Origin: Amycolatopsis camponoti
GTDB lineage: Bacteria; Actinomycetota; Actinomycetes; Mycobacteriales; Pseudonocardiaceae
Direction: 5' to 3'
NCBI RefSeq assembly: GCF_902497555.1
Contig: NZ_CABVGP010000002.1
Location: 3,377,385 to 3,441,384, forward strand
DNA: 64,000 nucleotides
Under the pieces are notes generated by a model that was not told the origin of the DNA, searched no databases, and saw only the letters and a list, made by a program, of their open reading frames with translations. This document shows positions 16,888-25,144 of the stretch, piece after piece. A program made the translations under genes and the position numbers. How positions within the stretch are numbered: the first letter of the stretch is position 1; each line of letters opens with the position of its first letter.

Positions 16888-18249
16888 ATGTCCACACCGC
16901 CCAGCGCCGCAGAGGCGGCCGCCCGTCCCGGCACCCCGCACGGCCCGGACGCGACCAAGGTGCGCGCCGCGGTCCGTGGCGGGACGCTCGCCTACTTCGT
17001 CGACCAGTTCGACATCTACCTGCCGATCGTCGTGCTGGCCCCGGCGACGGCGTACTTCCAGGCGGCCAACCTCAGCGCGAGCACGACGGCGCTGCTGGCG
17101 TCCCTGGTGTTCGCCTCGACGCTGATCGGCCGCCCGCTCGGCGCGATCATCTTCGGCCACTTCGCCGACACGGTCGGGCGCAAGCGCACGACGCTCGTCG
17201 CGGTCGGCGGCTTCGGCATCATCACGCTGCTGACCGCGTGCCTGCCCGGGCACGAGACGATCGGGATGTGGTCGGTCGGCATCCTCATCGCGCTGCGGTT
17301 CGTCGACGGCATCTTCCTCGGCGGCGAGTACACGACCGCGGTGCCGCTGGCGATGGAGTGGAGCCCGAAGCACAAACGCGGGCTCTACGCCTCGATCATC
17401 ACGTCGACCTCGCCCGCCGCCTACGCGGTGATCGCCGCGATCACGCTGCTGATGCTGCAGCTGCTGCCGGCCGCCGGCCTGCACAGCGCGTACGTCCAGT
17501 GGGGCTGGCGGATCCCGTTCTTCGTCGGCGCGCTGCTGGCGGCGGTGCTGTTCCGCTACTACCAGAAGCAGGTCCACGAGCCGCCGTCCGAACTGACCGG
17601 CGAGAAGCACAAGATGCCGTTCGTCCGGCTGGTCAAGAAGTACCCGCGGGCGCTGGGCCAGGTGTTCATCCTGATGACCGGCACGTGGCTCGCGACCAAC
17701 ATGGAAGCCGCCGTGACCCCCGCGCAGCTGAAGGCGCACCTCCTGCTCTCCAGCAAGGAGGTCACGCTGACCATGCTCGTCATCAACGCGGCCGCCGCGT
17801 TGTCCTACCCGGTGTTCGGCGTGCTGTCCCAGCGCATCGGCCGTCGCCGGTTCTACATCGGCTACGGCTTCTCGATGGCCGTGATCGGCGCGGGTTCCTA
17901 CACGCTGCTGATGGCCTCGAACGGCGGCTTCGGCGCGGCGCTCGGCTTCGGCGTCCTCATCGGCGTGTTCACCGTCGGCACGTTCGGCCCGATCGCGGCC
18001 TACCTGACCGAGCGGTTCCCGGCGAGCATCCGCTCGACCGGCTACGGCGTCGGCTACAGCCTCGCGCTCATCGCTCCGGCGTTCTACCAGTTCTACCTGC
18101 AGCGGTTCGACGGCTTCATGCCCGCGCACCTCGCCCCGGGCGTCCTGATCGTCCTCGCCGGGCTGCTGATCAGCCTCGGCGGCTTCCTCGGCCCGGAGAC
18201 CAAGGACGTCGACATGGCCGACGACAGCACGATCCCCGCACTGTCCTGA
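16888..18249 (+). CDS. MFS transporter, metabolite:H+ symporter type
   Basis: A 453-residue major facilitator with twelve predicted helices. It has the loop motif GHFADTVGRKRTT between helices 2 and 3, FVDGIFLGGEYTTAVPLAMEW in the MHS style, and a matching SQRIGRRRFY loop in the second half. MHS members import organic acids and aromatic acids with protons. GGAGG lies upstream of the ATG. It is divergent from the catabolic operon, sharing the palindromic operator, so it probably imports that pathway's substrate. Confidence 0.92.
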   Translation: MSTPPSAAEAAARPGTPHGPDATKVRAAVRGGTLAYFVDQFDIYLPIVVLAPATAYFQAANLSASTTALLASLVFASTLIGRPLGAIIFGHFADTVGRKRTTLVAVGGFGIITLLTACLPGHETIGMWSVGILIALRFVDGIFLGGEYTTAVPLAMEWSPKHKRGLYASIITSTSPAAYAVIAAITLLMLQLLPAAGLHSAYVQWGWRIPFFVGALLAAVLFRYYQKQVHEPPSELTGEKHKMPFVRLVKKYPRALGQVFILMTGTWLATNMEAAVTPAQLKAHLLLSSKEVTLTMLVINAAAALSYPVFGVLSQRIGRRRFYIGYGFSMAVIGAGSYTLLMASNGGFGAALGFGVLIGVFTVGTFGPIAAYLTERFPASIRSTGYGVGYSLALIAPAFYQFYLQRFDGFMPAHLAPGVLIVLAGLLISLGGFLGPETKDVDMADDSTIPALS

Positions 18250-18260
18250 ATGGACTTCGG

Positions 18261-19283
18261 ATGGATGTCGCGGGACTCGCCACCGCCAACCCGGTGTGGG
18301 TCGGCTCGTCGGAGCTGACCATGACCCTCGACGGGCTCCTCGCGTGCATCGACGCGGGCGCCGGGGCGGTGGTGGCGAAGTCGGTGAACGAGAGCGCGGC
18401 GGCCCGGCGGCAGCTGGACATCGCGGACTACGCCTTCGTGTCCTGGGACGGGCGGGTGCGGCCGCCGGGTGCGGCCCGGCCCGGCGACGGGCTGCTGAAC
18501 CGGTCCGGGCTCGCGCAGGTGGACCTGGACCACTGGCTCGGGACCCTGGCCACCGCCGTCGCCCGCGGCGCGCCTCGCGACTGCCCGGTGCTCGGCAGCA
18601 TCACCCTCGGTGACCCGGCCGCGGCCGCGCGCATCGGGCGGGCGATGGCGGCCGTGGTGCCGGCGGTGGAGCTCAACATCGGCGCACCGCACGGGCGTGA
18701 GGCGCGGGCGGTGCGCCAGCTGACCGAAGTGGACGGTGTGGGCGAGGCGGTGCGGACCGTCCGCGACGCGGTCGACGTCCCGCTGTTCGTGAAACTGCCG
18801 GGTCAGGCGTCGGACGTCGTCGCGCTGGCCCGCGCGGCCCGCTCGGCGGGAGCGGACGCGGTCGGCCTGGTCGGCCGCTACCCGGGCTTCCTGCCCGACC
18901 TCGACGGCGGCGCGGTGCTGGGGTCGTGGGGCGCGTGGAGCTCGCCCGGGTGCCTGCCGATGAGCCTTTACTGGGTGAGCAAGGCATTTTCGGCGCTGGA
19001 CGTGCCACTGGTCGGCACGAACGGCGCCCGCTCGGCGGCGGACGTACTGCGGTTCCTGGCGTCGGGCGCCCGTGCGGTGGAGGTCGTCACGGCGTTGTGG
19101 GTCGGCGGGCCCGCGGTCATCGGGGCGATGGTGGCCGGAGTGGCGAAGTACCTCGCCGGCCGGGACTTCGACGAGTTCGTCGGCAGTGCGGTGGCCGGAA
19201 CGCGGGAGTACGCGGAGGTGTCGCCGTTGCCTGCGCCGGCGTGGTTGCCCTACACCGCTCGCTGGACGTCGTCGGGTCGGTAG
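18261..19283 (+). CDS. dihydroorotate-dehydrogenase-like flavoprotein
   Basis: A 340-residue FMN TIM barrel of the dihydroorotate/dihydropyrimidine dehydrogenase group. It has VVAKSVN (first Lys), ELNIGAPHG, VPLFVKLPGQ and the phosphate-binding end GTNGARSAADVLRFLASGARAVEV in outline. It starts 12 bp after the MFS stop, so both are cotranscribed. The genuine pyrD would not be expected here, so a ring-reducing or oxidising role in the island is more likely. It overlaps the convergent iclR gene by 34 bp. Confidence 0.85.
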   Translation: MDVAGLATANPVWVGSSELTMTLDGLLACIDAGAGAVVAKSVNESAAARRQLDIADYAFVSWDGRVRPPGAARPGDGLLNRSGLAQVDLDHWLGTLATAVARGAPRDCPVLGSITLGDPAAAARIGRAMAAVVPAVELNIGAPHGREARAVRQLTEVDGVGEAVRTVRDAVDVPLFVKLPGQASDVVALARAARSAGADAVGLVGRYPGFLPDLDGGAVLGSWGAWSSPGCLPMSLYWVSKAFSALDVPLVGTNGARSAADVLRFLASGARAVEVVTALWVGGPAVIGAMVAGVAKYLAGRDFDEFVGSAVAGTREYAEVSPLPAPAWLPYTARWTSSGR

Positions 19284-20041
19284 TGCCCACCCAGCTCGTG
19301 GGTGAGTTCCCGCGCGGTCTCGACCACCACCCGCAGCTCCGGTGTGTCGTCGGCCATCGACAGTGTGTTGTCCGGGCCCACGATCGCGATCGTCGCGCAG
19401 ATGCCGTACTCGTCGAACACCGGCGCGGACACCGCCACTATCCCGGGCGTGCTCATCGCGGAGCAGTGGCCGACCGCGCGCACCCGGTCGACGTCGGCGC
19501 GCAGCTCGTCGCGCGCCGTGCCGGACAGGTTGCCGATCAGGCGTTCCATCGCCAGCTGGTCGGCGTGGTAGGCGAGGAAGACCTTGCTCTGCGCCGTGTC
19601 CAGCGGCAGGTGGCTGCCGACCCGCACGGACACGATGACGATCGTCGAGGGGTTCTCCTCCACTCGCGACACCACCGGGCCGCTGATGCCCCAGAGACTG
19701 AGCACGACACTGGTCTGCGTGGCGCGCGAGAGCGCCTGCATGTGCCGCGGCGCGAGGTTGACGACGCGGCGGTGCCCGATCGCGAACGCGCCCAGCTGCA
19801 GCAGCAGCCCGCCGGGCACGTAACCGCCGTCGGCACTGCGTTCCAGCAAGCCGGCCGCGACGAGCGAGGTGCAGTACCGGTAGGCCGTGGTGCGGTTCAG
19901 GCCGAGCCGCTCGGCGACCTGGGCGGCGGTGACATCGGGGGTGGCCGGGTCGAACAGCGAGAGGATCTGGCTGACCCGGCTCACCGCCTGGATGTCCGCC
20001 TGGTCGGCGCGGGCGTCCGGGGACCGCGTCGGTTTGGTCAC
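19250..20041 (-). CDS. IclR-family transcriptional regulator
   Basis: A 263-residue IclR protein with an N-terminal winged helix (about 18-80; VTAAQVAERLGLNRTTAYRY) and a C-terminal effector domain (about 95-255) with GIVAVSAPVFDEYG. Such regulators bind pathway intermediates. A GTTCAC-N3-GTGAAC palindrome lies 33 bp before its own start and again in the transporter/operon promoter, so autoregulation and control of the island are both expected. Its 3' end overlaps the flavoprotein gene. Confidence 0.93.
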   Translation of the reverse strand: MTKPTRSPDARADQADIQAVSRVSQILSLFDPATPDVTAAQVAERLGLNRTTAYRYCTSLVAAGLLERSADGGYVPGGLLLQLGAFAIGHRRVVNLAPRHMQALSRATQTSVVLSLWGISGPVVSRVEENPSTIVIVSVRVGSHLPLDTAQSKVFLAYHADQLAMERLIGNLSGTARDELRADVDRVRAVGHCSAMSTPGIVAVSAPVFDEYGICATIAIVGPDNTLSMADDTPELRVVVETARELTHELGGHYRPDDVQRAV

Positions 20042-20073
20042 GGGGAGCCCTCCGCCGGAAGTCTGGTATCGCT

Positions 20074-20088
20074 GTTCACTTCGTGAAC
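20074..20088. promoter_or_regulatory. palindromic operator before iclR
   Basis: GTTCACTTCGTGAAC repeats the operator at 16845 with one changed centre base. It sits 33-47 bp upstream of the regulator's start codon. Confidence 0.75.
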
Positions 20089-20144
20089 ACGGACATCAGG
20101 CTACCGGACCGGACGCTTCGGCCGCACCCTCGGAACCCGCACCC

Positions 20145-20315
20145 TCAGAACTCGGTGAGACCGACGTGGACGAAGGCCAGCAGCGAACCGGGCCCGACGA
20201 GCAGGCAGATCCCCAGCCCGCCGAACAAGGGCTCGTCGTGGCGGAACATCTTGACGAGCAGTCCACCGGCAACGGCGACGGTCGCGACGAGCAGGGTCAA
20301 CACAACAGCGGGCAT
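20145..20315 (-). CDS. small membrane protein
   Basis: A 56-residue protein. It has one N-terminal helix (VVLTLLVATVAVAGGLLV), a short charged loop MFRHDEP and a second hydrophobic segment FGGLGICLLVGPGSLLAFV. The ATG at 20315 has GGAGG 9 nt upstream. I do not recognise a family. It is followed upstream by another small hydrophobic reading frame in the same direction (20377-20664). Confidence 0.7.
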   Translation of the reverse strand: MPAVVLTLLVATVAVAGGLLVKMFRHDEPLFGGLGICLLVGPGSLLAFVHVGLTEF

Positions 20316-20376
20316 GACGGGAAGTCCTCCGGGCAGCAGTGAGCACGACACCGGGAAGCGGTGCCGGGTAAGGGAT

Positions 20377-20664
20377 TCAGCTCACGAAGGACGGAGGCGC
20401 GCGGCTGGACCGCGCGAGCGGGGGAGCGCCGACCGAAGACGACTCGGCGGGCTGCTCGGCCAGTGACGACAGCTCGGGCGGCGGAGAGCCGGCGGAAGAA
20501 GGGCCGACAGCGAAAGGGATCGAAGCCGGCACGCGGGGCGCGGCGTTCCGGCCCGACAGAACGGACTGCGACTGCGTCGTGGCCACCGCGGGACCGTCGG
20601 AGACGGCCGAGACCGGGTGGACGACCGGTGCCCCGGACAGGAACAGCAGGACGGCGAGCAGCAA
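20377..20664 (-). CDS. possible small secreted protein, weak start
   Basis: A 95-codon frame with a hydrophobic N-terminal stretch (LLLAVLLFLSGAPVV) like a signal peptide, then a low-complexity Ser/Pro/Ala-rich tail. No ATG or GTG is available, only TTG at 20664 with a stop a few codons upstream, so the start is doubtful. It may be a remnant or a true alternative-start gene. No homologue comes to mind. Confidence 0.35.
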   Translation of the reverse strand: MLLAVLLFLSGAPVVHPVSAVSDGPAVATTQSQSVLSGRNAAPRVPASIPFAVGPSSAGSPPPELSSLAEQPAESSSVGAPPLARSSRAPPSFVS

Positions 20665-20729
20665 CCCGAGGCGGTGCTTCCGCCCCGGGTCGCGCTGCTG
20701 TCCGAAGTGTCCGATGTGGTCAGGCTACC

Positions 20730-21926
20730 TCAGCCGCCGCCGTAGGTGGCCTGGGTGACCGCGAAGACGTTGCGGTTGCCCGCGCCCTCCTGCAGGGACC
20801 ACAGCAGATCCGCGGCGGTGTCGTCCTCCCAGTACGAGAGGCTCTCCCCGCTGCCGACCCAGGCGAACGTCGACGAGCCCGCGGTCGGCGTCCAGTAGTA
20901 CAGCTGCTTCGAGCCGGACGAGTTGAACCACCAGCGCCCGTTGTGCGACGCCACGCCGTTGAGCTTGTACCAGGGCAGCTGCAGCGCCTGGCTCGCCGTG
21001 GTCGTGGCCGCGAAGGTGCCGGACGAGGCGAACGGGTACCGGATCGCGCGCGGTGCGCGGTTCGGGTAGTCCGTGCAGCCGGACGAGCACGTGTACTCCG
21101 TCATGACGATCGACTTGCTCACCCGGTCGAGGGAGATCGACGACCACGCGAGGTTCGTGCCGGACGTCGTCTTCGACGTGATCGTGCCCACCTGGGGCAG
21201 GACGTACCCGTAGTTGTGCGCGTAGTACGTGCTGCCGGTCTCGTGCCCGATCTGGTCGGCCGTGCCGCCGGTGTCGGTCTTGAGGATCTTGCGCATGTCG
21301 AAGACGCGCATGCCCTTCCCGGTGTCGGCGACGTAGAGGTAGTCGCCGTACCAGGAAACGCCGCCCGCGTGGACCGGGATGTCCTTGAAGTCCGGCGCCG
21401 CCGCCGTGCCGGTCGGCTCGACGAGCAGGACCTTGCGGTACTTGTTCGGGTAGGTGGCGTCCCAGTCGACCAGCGTGATCCGGCTGCGGGTCTGGCCGCC
21501 GTCGCAGCCGTCCTTGGTGTACCAGCTGACCACGACGAGCTGGTGGCCGTCGTAGTTGCCGCTGTTGGCCGTGCCGACCGCGTCACGGCTGGTCGTGATG
21601 CCCTGCGGGTAGTTCGCGCAGTCGGAGTTGTCCCCGCTGTCGAACCGGAAACCCGTGGACAGCCCGGCGACGGAGAACGACGACGGCAGCGCCGTCCGGT
21701 CGTGGTTCGCGTTGTCCATGACCGTGTGGACGGCCGCGGTGCCCAGCGTCGAGACGAGTGCGGAGTTGACGGCGTCGAACTGGTTGTAGTTCGCCGCCAG
21801 AGTGTACTGCGAGGCGGGCAAGGTCGTCGGCCCGGCCGCGGCGAGCGCCGCCGGCGGTGCGGCGACCAGGCCCGCGAGGATGCCGGCCGCGAGGACGGCT
21901 TTGCCCAATCGGTGGCGCAATGACAT
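20730..21926 (-). CDS. secreted protein of unknown function, beta-propeller-like, paralogue of 43435-44661
   Basis: A 398-residue exported protein with a Sec signal (residues 1-30, ALAA cleavage). Repeated blade-like strands include YGDYLYVADTGKGMRVFDM, WSSISLDR and GRWWFNSSG. The segments PQGITTS, FDMRKILK, SSISLDR and the late NVFAVTQ recur in the protein at 43435, so the two are paralogues. It is likely a surface or extracellular protein, and its ligand is unknown. GGGGG lies 4 nt before the ATG. Confidence 0.8.
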   Translation of the reverse strand: MSLRHRLGKAVLAAGILAGLVAAPPAALAAAGPTTLPASQYTLAANYNQFDAVNSALVSTLGTAAVHTVMDNANHDRTALPSSFSVAGLSTGFRFDSGDNSDCANYPQGITTSRDAVGTANSGNYDGHQLVVVSWYTKDGCDGGQTRSRITLVDWDATYPNKYRKVLLVEPTGTAAAPDFKDIPVHAGGVSWYGDYLYVADTGKGMRVFDMRKILKTDTGGTADQIGHETGSTYYAHNYGYVLPQVGTITSKTTSGTNLAWSSISLDRVSKSIVMTEYTCSSGCTDYPNRAPRAIRYPFASSGTFAATTTASQALQLPWYKLNGVASHNGRWWFNSSGSKQLYYWTPTAGSSTFAWVGSGESLSYWEDDTAADLLWSLQEGAGNRNVFAVTQATYGGG

Positions 21927-22173
21927 GAGACCCCCAGTAGTCCGATCAATGCCCGGGACACAGTAGAACCGGGCGGGGTGAATGGGCAACAACTTCTTGA
22001 CGAATAGGGGAAGATCTTTTCCGGCGTCTCACATTGAGACCTGCGAGGGGCAGGGTCACGTGGTGTGATCACAGCCATGGAGTCCGAACCCGAACTCGGC
22101 GAGCACCGGGAGTGCTTCGAGCGAACCCTGGTGCCCGCCGGGTGGCGGATCGACTTCGAGGACGCCGGCGGGA

Positions 22174-23124
22174 CTACCAGCTCGACGGGACGTAAGCCCA
22201 GCCGAGGTAGTCGGAGCGCTGCGCGTACGTCGTCGTCTGGTACACCGACGGGCCCGTGCTGATCGCGACGCCGCCGCCGAGTGCGAGCATGATGTGCCCG
22301 TTGCTGGTGGTGCTGGTGAAGAACACGGCCGTGCCGGCCGGGGCGACCGATCCCGTGTGGATGCGGCCGTTGGCCTTCTGCCACTGGTAGTGCGTCGTGG
22401 CCGAGGCGAACCGGCCGCTGGTGCCGAAGGAGCGTTCGACGAACAGCTCGCACTGGTTGTTCCAGTCCGTGTGACCCAGGCGCGCCTTGGCGAACGCGAT
22501 CGCGCTGTCGGCCCGCGAGTCCGCCGGGTACGCCGAGCCGCCCGCCTTGAGGCCGTCGGTGTCGCAGTGCGGGACACCGCTGACGAACCCGTCGGTCCCG
22601 GTCTTGATGAGGGCGTCCGGCACCCACAGGTTGTCGCTGGTGAGGTCCCAGATCTCGTCGGACGCGGTCGCCTGGCAGACCACCGGCACCGACGCGCCGG
22701 TCAGGTACTTGTTCGCGACGCTGCCGGCCGCGTCCGCCGCGTCACCCTTCTTCGCCCGGCCGTTGAGGTCGGCCTTGGCCGGGAACGCGTGCGGCGTGGT
22801 GCACTGCGGCGCGACCATCGACGTCGACCCGGTCTTGACGTAGGCGTCGGGGATCCAGAGACCGTCGGTCGTCAGGTCCCAGATGCTGCTGCCGCCGTAC
22901 TCCGGGCCGGTGTCCTGGCACGCCAGGGTCACCGAGGTGCCCGAGGTGTACATGTTCGCGATGCGCTGCTTGCCCACCGCGACGTCCGGGTCCTTGACCG
23001 TGCGACCGTCCACTGTGGTCGTGACGGGGTAGGCCGACGCGGCCTGGGCCGCGGGGGCGGCCAGCCCGGTGAGCGCGACGCCGAGGCCGATCGTGGCCAC
23101 CGCCGCCTTGAGTGTGGTTCTCAC
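22174..23124 (-). CDS. secreted NlpC/P60- or CHAP-like peptidoglycan hydrolase with two SH3-like repeats
   Basis: A 316-residue protein with a Sec signal. Two Cys-containing repeats of about 45 residues follow, centred on SIWDLTTDGLWIPDAYVKTG and EIWDLTSDNLWVPDALIKTG. The C-terminal domain (about 200-316) shows a candidate nucleophile in NNQCELFVERSFG and a His in SNGHIMLALGGG. The layout suits a cell-wall cysteine hydrolase. GGAGG precedes the GTG start. An 11-bp-spaced direct repeat of TTGTACG lies 43-63 bp upstream. Confidence 0.82.
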   Translation of the reverse strand: MRTTLKAAVATIGLGVALTGLAAPAAQAASAYPVTTTVDGRTVKDPDVAVGKQRIANMYTSGTSVTLACQDTGPEYGGSSIWDLTTDGLWIPDAYVKTGSTSMVAPQCTTPHAFPAKADLNGRAKKGDAADAAGSVANKYLTGASVPVVCQATASDEIWDLTSDNLWVPDALIKTGTDGFVSGVPHCDTDGLKAGGSAYPADSRADSAIAFAKARLGHTDWNNQCELFVERSFGTSGRFASATTHYQWQKANGRIHTGSVAPAGTAVFFTSTTSNGHIMLALGGGVAISTGPSVYQTTTYAQRSDYLGWAYVPSSW

Positions 23125-23166
23125 TTTTCCTCCAGAACGATTCCGTGGGGCGGATCGTCGGCGGCC

Positions 23167-23187
23167 GCCGTACAAGAGCCGTACAAG
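23167..23187 (-). promoter_or_regulatory. 11-bp-period direct repeat upstream of NlpC/P60-like gene
   Basis: On the minus strand CTTGTACGGC occurs twice, starting 11 bp apart, a spacing typical of OmpR-type response-regulator sites. It lies 43-63 bp before the start at 23124, overlapping the expected promoter. A related pair with the same period precedes the secreted gene at 43435. Confidence 0.5.
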
Positions 23188-23300
23188 CGAGCCCGGCGGC
23201 CTAGTACTTTCCGCCTATCCCGGACTCCCCGAAGATCGGATGCGCGGGCACCGGCGATCGGCGATCGTGGATGCGACAGACCGACGTGAGGAGAAAACCC

Positions 23301-23549
23301 ATGCATCCGGCCGCCCTGATCGAAGGCCACGAACAGACCTGGTCGTGGCTCGCGCTCGGCCTGACCGGCGCCGTCGTCCTGGCGTTCCTCGGGTTGTTCC
23401 TGGGCGCGCTGATCAGCATCCTCGGCTCGCGGCTCACCGGCGGCATGAAGCTCGTCTGGGTGGTCTTCGCCTTCTGCGCGCCGTTCCTGGGCAGCCTGCT
23501 GTGGTTCGTGTTCGGCCGTCGTGACGCCTCCGAGCCGGCCCGCCGGTGA
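23301..23549 (+). CDS. PLDc_N-domain small membrane protein
   Basis: An 82-residue protein with two helices. The PLD-nuclease N-terminal domain pattern is present: ILGSRLTGGMKLVWVV then FCAPFLGSLLWFVFGRR. These proteins often accompany ABC exporters, with unknown function. GAGGAG precedes the ATG, and the stop overlaps the ABC ATPase start (GTGA), so it heads a transporter operon. Confidence 0.9.
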   Translation: MHPAALIEGHEQTWSWLALGLTGAVVLAFLGLFLGALISILGSRLTGGMKLVWVVFAFCAPFLGSLLWFVFGRRDASEPARR

Positions 23550-24448
23550 TCGTCGCGGAAGGGCTGGCGAAGACCTACCGCGGCGGGGCCGGCGTCGAGG
23601 ACCTGTCCTTCACCGTGCGGCCCGGCGTGGTGACCGGCTTCCTGGGACCCGACGGCGCCGGCAAGTCGACGACGATCCGGCTGATGCTCGGCCTGACCCA
23701 CGGCCGCGGGCACACCACCTTCGGCGGCCGGGCCTACGCGGACGTCCCGGGTCCATTGCGGACGGTCGGGGTGCTGACCGACGCGGCGGCGGTGCACCCC
23801 GCGCGGCCGGCCGCCGCGCACCTGCGGATGGTCGCCGCGGGCGGCGGCCTGCCGGCGCGGCGCGTCCGCGAGGTGCTGGAGACCGTCGGCCTCGAGTCCG
23901 TCGCGAACAAGCCCGCCGGCCGGTTCAGCCTCGGCATGAAGCAGCGGCTCGGCCTGGCGACGGCGCTGCTCGGCGACCCCGAGTACCTGATCCTCGACGA
24001 GCCGGCCACCGGCCTCGACCCGGAAGGCGTGCGATGGCTCCGCGACCTCCTGCGGCGGCTGGCGGGGGAGGGCCGCACGATCCTCGCGTCGTCGCACCTG
24101 CTGGCCGAGGTGTCGCTGCTCGCCGAGGACCTGATCGTCATCGGCGCCGGGCGCCTCGTCTCGGCCGGGCCCCTGGACGAGTTCGTCCGGCGGCACGCGC
24201 GCGCCGACGTCGTGGTCCGCGCCGGGAACCCCAGCGTGCTGATGGTCGCGCTGGCCCGCGCCGGGCTGAAGGTGCGGCAGGAAGCCGCCGAACTGGTCGT
24301 CGACACCGCCGACACCGAACGGGTGGCGGCGATCGCGGGCCGGGCCGGGATCGGCGTGCGGGAGCTGTTCGTGCGGCGGAGCGGTCTGGAAGACGCCCTC
24401 CTCGCCGCGACCGCGGCCGCCGTCCGGCCCCGGGCGGAGCTGCCGTGA
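23546..24448 (+). CDS. ABC transporter ATP-binding protein
   Basis: A 300-residue ATPase of the drug/antibiotic-export type. It has Walker A GPDGAGKST (near 34-42), signature FSLGMKQR and Walker B YLILDEPATGLDP, then the SSHLLAEV switch. The about 85-residue C-terminal part is typical of the DrrA-like subfamily. The GTG start overlaps the PLDc_N stop, and its stop overlaps the permease GTG. Substrate unknown; the downstream two-component system may sense an antibiotic or envelope stress. Confidence 0.93.
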   Translation: MIVAEGLAKTYRGGAGVEDLSFTVRPGVVTGFLGPDGAGKSTTIRLMLGLTHGRGHTTFGGRAYADVPGPLRTVGVLTDAAAVHPARPAAAHLRMVAAGGGLPARRVREVLETVGLESVANKPAGRFSLGMKQRLGLATALLGDPEYLILDEPATGLDPEGVRWLRDLLRRLAGEGRTILASSHLLAEVSLLAEDLIVIGAGRLVSAGPLDEFVRRHARADVVVRAGNPSVLMVALARAGLKVRQEAAELVVDTADTERVAAIAGRAGIGVRELFVRRSGLEDALLAATAAAVRPRAELP

Positions 24449-25119
24449 AGCACGCGCTGGCCTACGAGTGGGTGCGGGCCCGCTCGCTGCGGTCGACGTG
24501 GCTGCTGCTGGCGGGGGCGGGGGTGCCGCAGTTCGCGTCCGGCCTGTACTGGGGTCTCAAACGTGACTTCGGCGCGTTCACCTCGGCGTTCGGACCGGCC
24601 GCCCGGATGGGGGCGCTGCTGGTCGCGGCGATCGGGATCGCCGCGTTCGGGCTCGACCGCCGGCACGGCACCCTCGCGACCACCCGGCTGGTGCTGCGCT
24701 CGCCGGCCCGGATCGTCGCCGCGCGCGCCCTGGTCACCGCCGGGCTCGCACTGCTGGGCGGGCTGCTGATGGTGGTGCTGACCGCCGCCGGGGTGCTCAC
24801 CGGCGGGGGTGCCCTGCCTGCCGGCGCGGGGGCGGCAGGCAGGGCGGGGGCCGCGGTGCTGCCGCTGACCGTCCTTTCCGGACTCGCCGGCGTCGCGCTC
24901 GGCGGGCTGCTGCGGCACACCGGGCTCGCCGTCGGGCTGTTCGCGGCGTGGACCTTCGTCGCGGAGACGGCGCTGGCCGCGCTCGGCCGCGTGCCGGTGA
25001 CCGCGCTGCCCTTGAGCGGCACGGCGCTGTTCGCGCTGCCGGGGACGGCGGTGTTCGCCGTCCTGGTCGTCCTCGCCCTGGGCGCGGCGACGTTCACCCT
25101 GGCTCGCCGTGACGGCTGA
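24445..25119 (+). CDS. ABC transporter permease
   Basis: A 224-residue polytopic protein with about six helices, beginning VKHALAYEWVRARSLRSTW. The transmembrane span includes VAAIGIAAFGLDRRHGTLATTRLVLRSP in outline, a motif of ABC-2 type permeases with the internal cytoplasmic gate. It is the membrane partner of the ATPase just upstream (GTGA overlap). No own substrate signal can be read. Confidence 0.9.
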   Translation: MKHALAYEWVRARSLRSTWLLLAGAGVPQFASGLYWGLKRDFGAFTSAFGPAARMGALLVAAIGIAAFGLDRRHGTLATTRLVLRSPARIVAARALVTAGLALLGGLLMVVLTAAGVLTGGGALPAGAGAAGRAGAAVLPLTVLSGLAGVALGGLLRHTGLAVGLFAAWTFVAETALAALGRVPVTALPLSGTALFALPGTAVFAVLVVLALGAATFTLARRDG

Positions 25120-25131
25120 TCCGGCGCGCCC

Positions 25132-25137
25132 TAACCT
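25132..25137 (+). promoter_or_regulatory. -10-like TAACCT of a leaderless promoter
   Basis: TAACCT lies exactly 7 nt before the GTG at 25145 and has no ribosome site between, the classic geometry of leaderless actinobacterial transcripts. It would give the two-component genes their own promoter inside the transporter operon. Confidence 0.6.
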
Positions 25138-25144
25138 GGGCACG

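Noticed and set aside
18261..19283. Housekeeping pyrD
   Set aside because: It sits in an IclR-controlled catabolic unit behind an importer, not with pyrimidine genes.
20361..21923. 520-codon plus-strand open frame
   Set aside because: It lies antisense to the secreted protein gene at 20730-21926 and has the Arg/Val-rich composition of a shadow frame.
22065..22262. 65-codon plus-strand frame starting MITAMESEPELGEH
   Set aside because: It overlaps the 3' end of the NlpC/P60-like gene antisense, with no ribosome site. A short remnant is possible, but support is too weak.
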